NCBI GenBank assembly: GCA_033782935.1
Contig: JAWQEG010001306.1
Span: 2,170,001 to 2,234,000, forward strand
Reading direction: 5' to 3'
DNA length: 64,000 nt
DNA from: Petrolisthes cinctipes
Lineage: Eukaryota > Arthropoda > Malacostraca > Decapoda > Porcellanidae
Below, piece by piece: positions 62,264-64,000 of the stretch. Positions within the stretch are counted from its first letter, which is position 1; each line of letters begins with the position of its first letter. The position numbers and the translations under genes are program-made. The notes beneath the pieces are model-generated. The model made no database searches, was not told where the DNA came from, and saw only the letters and a program-made list of their open reading frames with translations.

Positions 62264-64000
62264 GTGTTAGAGTATTTTCAAAATTCAGGCCCAAAACATG
62301 CTGAAAATCGATCTTTTAGGTGCACAAAAGTCGATATGTGCATGCATCTTCTGTACCCGTTTATATCTCAAATTCAGGCTCAAAACACCTGAAAATTCAA
62401 TATTTTGGGGTCCCAGAAGCAATCTGTACATGCCTGCTCAGTGTTAGAGTATTTTCAAAATTCAGGCCCAAAACATGCTGAAAATCGATATTTTTGGTGC
62501 CCAAAGTCAATATGTGCATGTATCTTCTGTACCCGTTTATATCTCAAATTCAGGCTCAAAACACCCGAAAATTCAATATTTTGGGGTCCCAGAAGCAATC
62601 TGTACATGCCTACTCAGTGCTAGAATATTTTCAAAATATAGGCTAAAAACATGCTAAAAATCGATCTTTTAGGTGCCAAAAAGTCGATATCTCAAATTCA
62701 GTCCCAAAACACCCGAAAATTCGATATTTAGGGGTCCCAGAAGCGATCTGTACATGCCTACTCCGTGTTAGAGTATTTTCAAAATACATGCTCAAAACAT
62801 ACTGAAAATCGATCTTTTAGGTGCACAAAAGTCGATATGTGCATGCATCTTCAGTACCCGTTTATATCTCAAATTCAGGCTCAAAACACCCAAAAATTCA
62901 ATATTTTGGGGTCCCAGAAGCAATCTGTACATGCCTACACAGTGCTAGAATATTTTCAAAATATAGGCTAAAAACATGCTAAAAATCGACATTTTAGGTG
63001 CCAAAAAATCGATATCTCAAATTCAGTCCCAAAACACCCGAAAATTCGATATTTAGAGGTCCCAGAAGGTATCTGTACATGCCTACTCCGTGTTAGAGTA
63101 TTTTCAAAATACAGGCCAAAAACATACTGAAAATCGATCTTTTAGGTGCCCAAAAGTCGATATGTGCATGCATCTTCTGTACCCGTTTATATCTCAAATT
63201 TTGGCCCTAAACACCCGAAAATTCGATATTTTGGGGTCCCAGAAGCGATCTGTACATGCCTACTCCGTGTTAGAGTATTTTCAAAATTCAGGCCCAAAAC
63301 ATGCTGAAAATCGATATTTTTGGTGCCCAAAGTCAATATGTGCATGTATCTTCTGTACCCGTTTATATCTCAAATTCAGGCTCAAAACACCCGAAAATTC
63401 AATATTTTGGGGTCCCAGAAGCAATCTGTACATGCCTACTCAGTGCTAGAATATTTTCAAAATATAGGCTAAAAACATGCTAAAAATCGATCTTTTAGGT
63501 GCCAAAAAGTCAATATCTCAAATTCAGTCCCAAAACACCCGAAAATTCGATATTTAGGGGTCCCAGAAGCGATCTGTACATGCCTACTCCGTGTTAGAGT
63601 ATTTTCAAAATACAGGCTCAAAACATACTGAAAATCGATCTTTTAGGTGCACAAAAGTCGATATGTGCATGCATCTTCAGTACCCGTTTATATCTCAAAT
63701 TCAGGCTCAAAACACCCGAAAATTCAATATTTTGGGGTCCCAGAAGCAATCTGTACATGCCTACTCAGTGTTAGAGTATTTTCAAAATACAGGCCCAAAA
63801 CATGCTGAAAATCGATATTTTAGATGCCCAAAGTCAATATGTGCATGTATCTTCTGTACCCGTTTATATCTCAAATTCAGGCTCAAAACACCCGAAAATT
63901 CAATATTTTGGGGTCCCAGAAGCAATCTGTACATGCCTACACAGTGCTAGAATGTTTTCAAAATATAGGCTAAAAACATGCTAAAAATCGATCTTTTAGG
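62264..64000 (+). repeat. Units: A(hybrid)B2C1, A1C2, A2B2C1, A1B1C (cut by window end)
   Basis: Units start at 62264, 62765 (325 bp), 63090 and 63591. The first A begins as B2 ('ttcaggcccaaaacatgctg') and becomes A1 at 'cttttaggtgcacaaaag'. The last C starts at 63944 and is cut after about 57 bp. It has 'cacagtgctag' of C2 but 'atcgatctttt' of C1. The array continues beyond 64000. Confidence 0.85.

Larger units (their letters stand above)
1..64000. repeat. Satellite DNA array with nested higher-order repeats, spanning the whole window
   Basis: Every segment is built from one family of 148-177-bp monomers in a single orientation, with no intervening unique sequence, inversion or inserted element. 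The landmark 'tgtacatgcctactc' recurs about once per monomer from the first to the last bases. The dominant period is 501 bp, so the window holds about 127 trimer equivalents. Most copies differ by only a few substitutions, which implies recent homogenisation. Array ends are not in the window. Organisation of this kind is known from centromeric and other heterochromatic satellites of eukaryotes. Assigning it to a centromere is inference. Confidence 0.97.

Noticed and set aside
1..64000. CRISPR array
   Set aside because: There is no alternation of constant short repeats with unique spacers. The full 148-177 bp recurs, and there are no cas genes.
1..64000. Transposable element or retroelement insertion within the array
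   Set aside because: I followed the monomer succession through the whole window and the unit lengths sum to the observed coordinates. No insertion larger than a few bases is left unexplained.
1..64000. rRNA, tRNA or telomeric repeats
   Set aside because: No conserved rRNA blocks, cloverleaf-like segments with A/B boxes, or short G-rich telomere repeats were seen. Everything is accounted for by monomers.
1..64000. Gene encoding a tandem-repeat protein (one long repetitive coding region)
   Set aside because: The 501-bp unit is a multiple of three, but each trimer contains in-frame stops at the C start and within C, and no splice-like punctuation keeps a frame open across units.
1..64000. Naming the species or a known satellite family
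   Set aside because: The monomer does not match any satellite consensus I can recall with confidence. Monomer length alone does not justify a name.

Overview
The whole 64,000-base window is one uninterrupted tandem satellite DNA array. I found no gene, RNA gene, transposon, CRISPR array or unique-sequence island. Every stretch reads as the same family of about 176-bp monomers, all head-to-tail in one orientation. The array runs off both ends of the window. AT content is about 62% (I counted 66 G+C in one 176-bp monomer). Size, homogeneity and multi-level organisation point to nuclear heterochromatin of a eukaryote (centromeric, pericentromeric or subtelomeric), probably from a long-read assembly. 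I do not recognise the family and cannot name the organism. A monomer near 177 bp is common in plant centromeric satellites, but that is only a size argument.

The repeat has at least four nested levels. (1) The 176/177-bp monomer is itself an old dimer of two ~88-bp halves, 55 of 88 positions identical in an ungapped hand alignment. (2) Three monomer classes alternate: A (177 bp), B (176 bp) and C (148 bp, with an internal 29-bp deletion). Together they form a 501-bp trimer. (3) Each class has subtypes, and trimers tend to alternate as A1-B1-C2 / A2-B2-C1, a 1002-bp hexamer. (4) Kilobase blocks of these units are duplicated in tandem or at a distance, with offsets of 1827, 2330, 1503, 5043, 10191/6044/7027, 1652/1476, 1495, 5144/4967 and 1196 bp. 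These are recognisable from shared private mutations.

Notation used throughout. A1 has 'catgctcaaaacatactg', 'gcacaaaag', 'cttcagta' and 'gcaatctg'. A2 has 'caggccaaaaacatactg', 'gcccaaaag', 'ttctggccctaaac' and 'gcgatctg'. B1 has 'caggcccaaaacatgctg' and 'attttagatgcccaaag'. B2 has 'ttcaggcccaaaac' and 'atttttggtgcccaaag'. C1 has 'atcgatcttttagg' and ends 'aggggtcccagaagcgatc'. C2 has 'cacagtgctag' and 'atcgacattttagg' and ends 'agaggtcccagaaggtatc'. A plain letter is a hybrid or untyped monomer. Δ and + give small indels in bp. Monomers are numbered from 'gtgttagag' (A, B) or 'gtgctagaa' (C).

Layout: 1-15 kb is a heterogeneous zone with many irregular units (missing B, doubled B, doubled C, microdeletions). 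15-23 kb is the most regular zone, with 2330- and 1503-bp tandem duplications. 23-40 kb is a mosaic of re-used blocks (an A1-A2-B2-C1 tetramer, a C-less 854-bp pentamer, a 326-bp A-C dimer). 40-50 kb holds three local tandem duplications. 50-60 kb is a 4.1-4.3-kb segmental duplication. 60-64 kb ends with another local duplication and a run lacking C. No genes act here. Any function would be structural (chromatin, centromere) or that of a satellite transcript.
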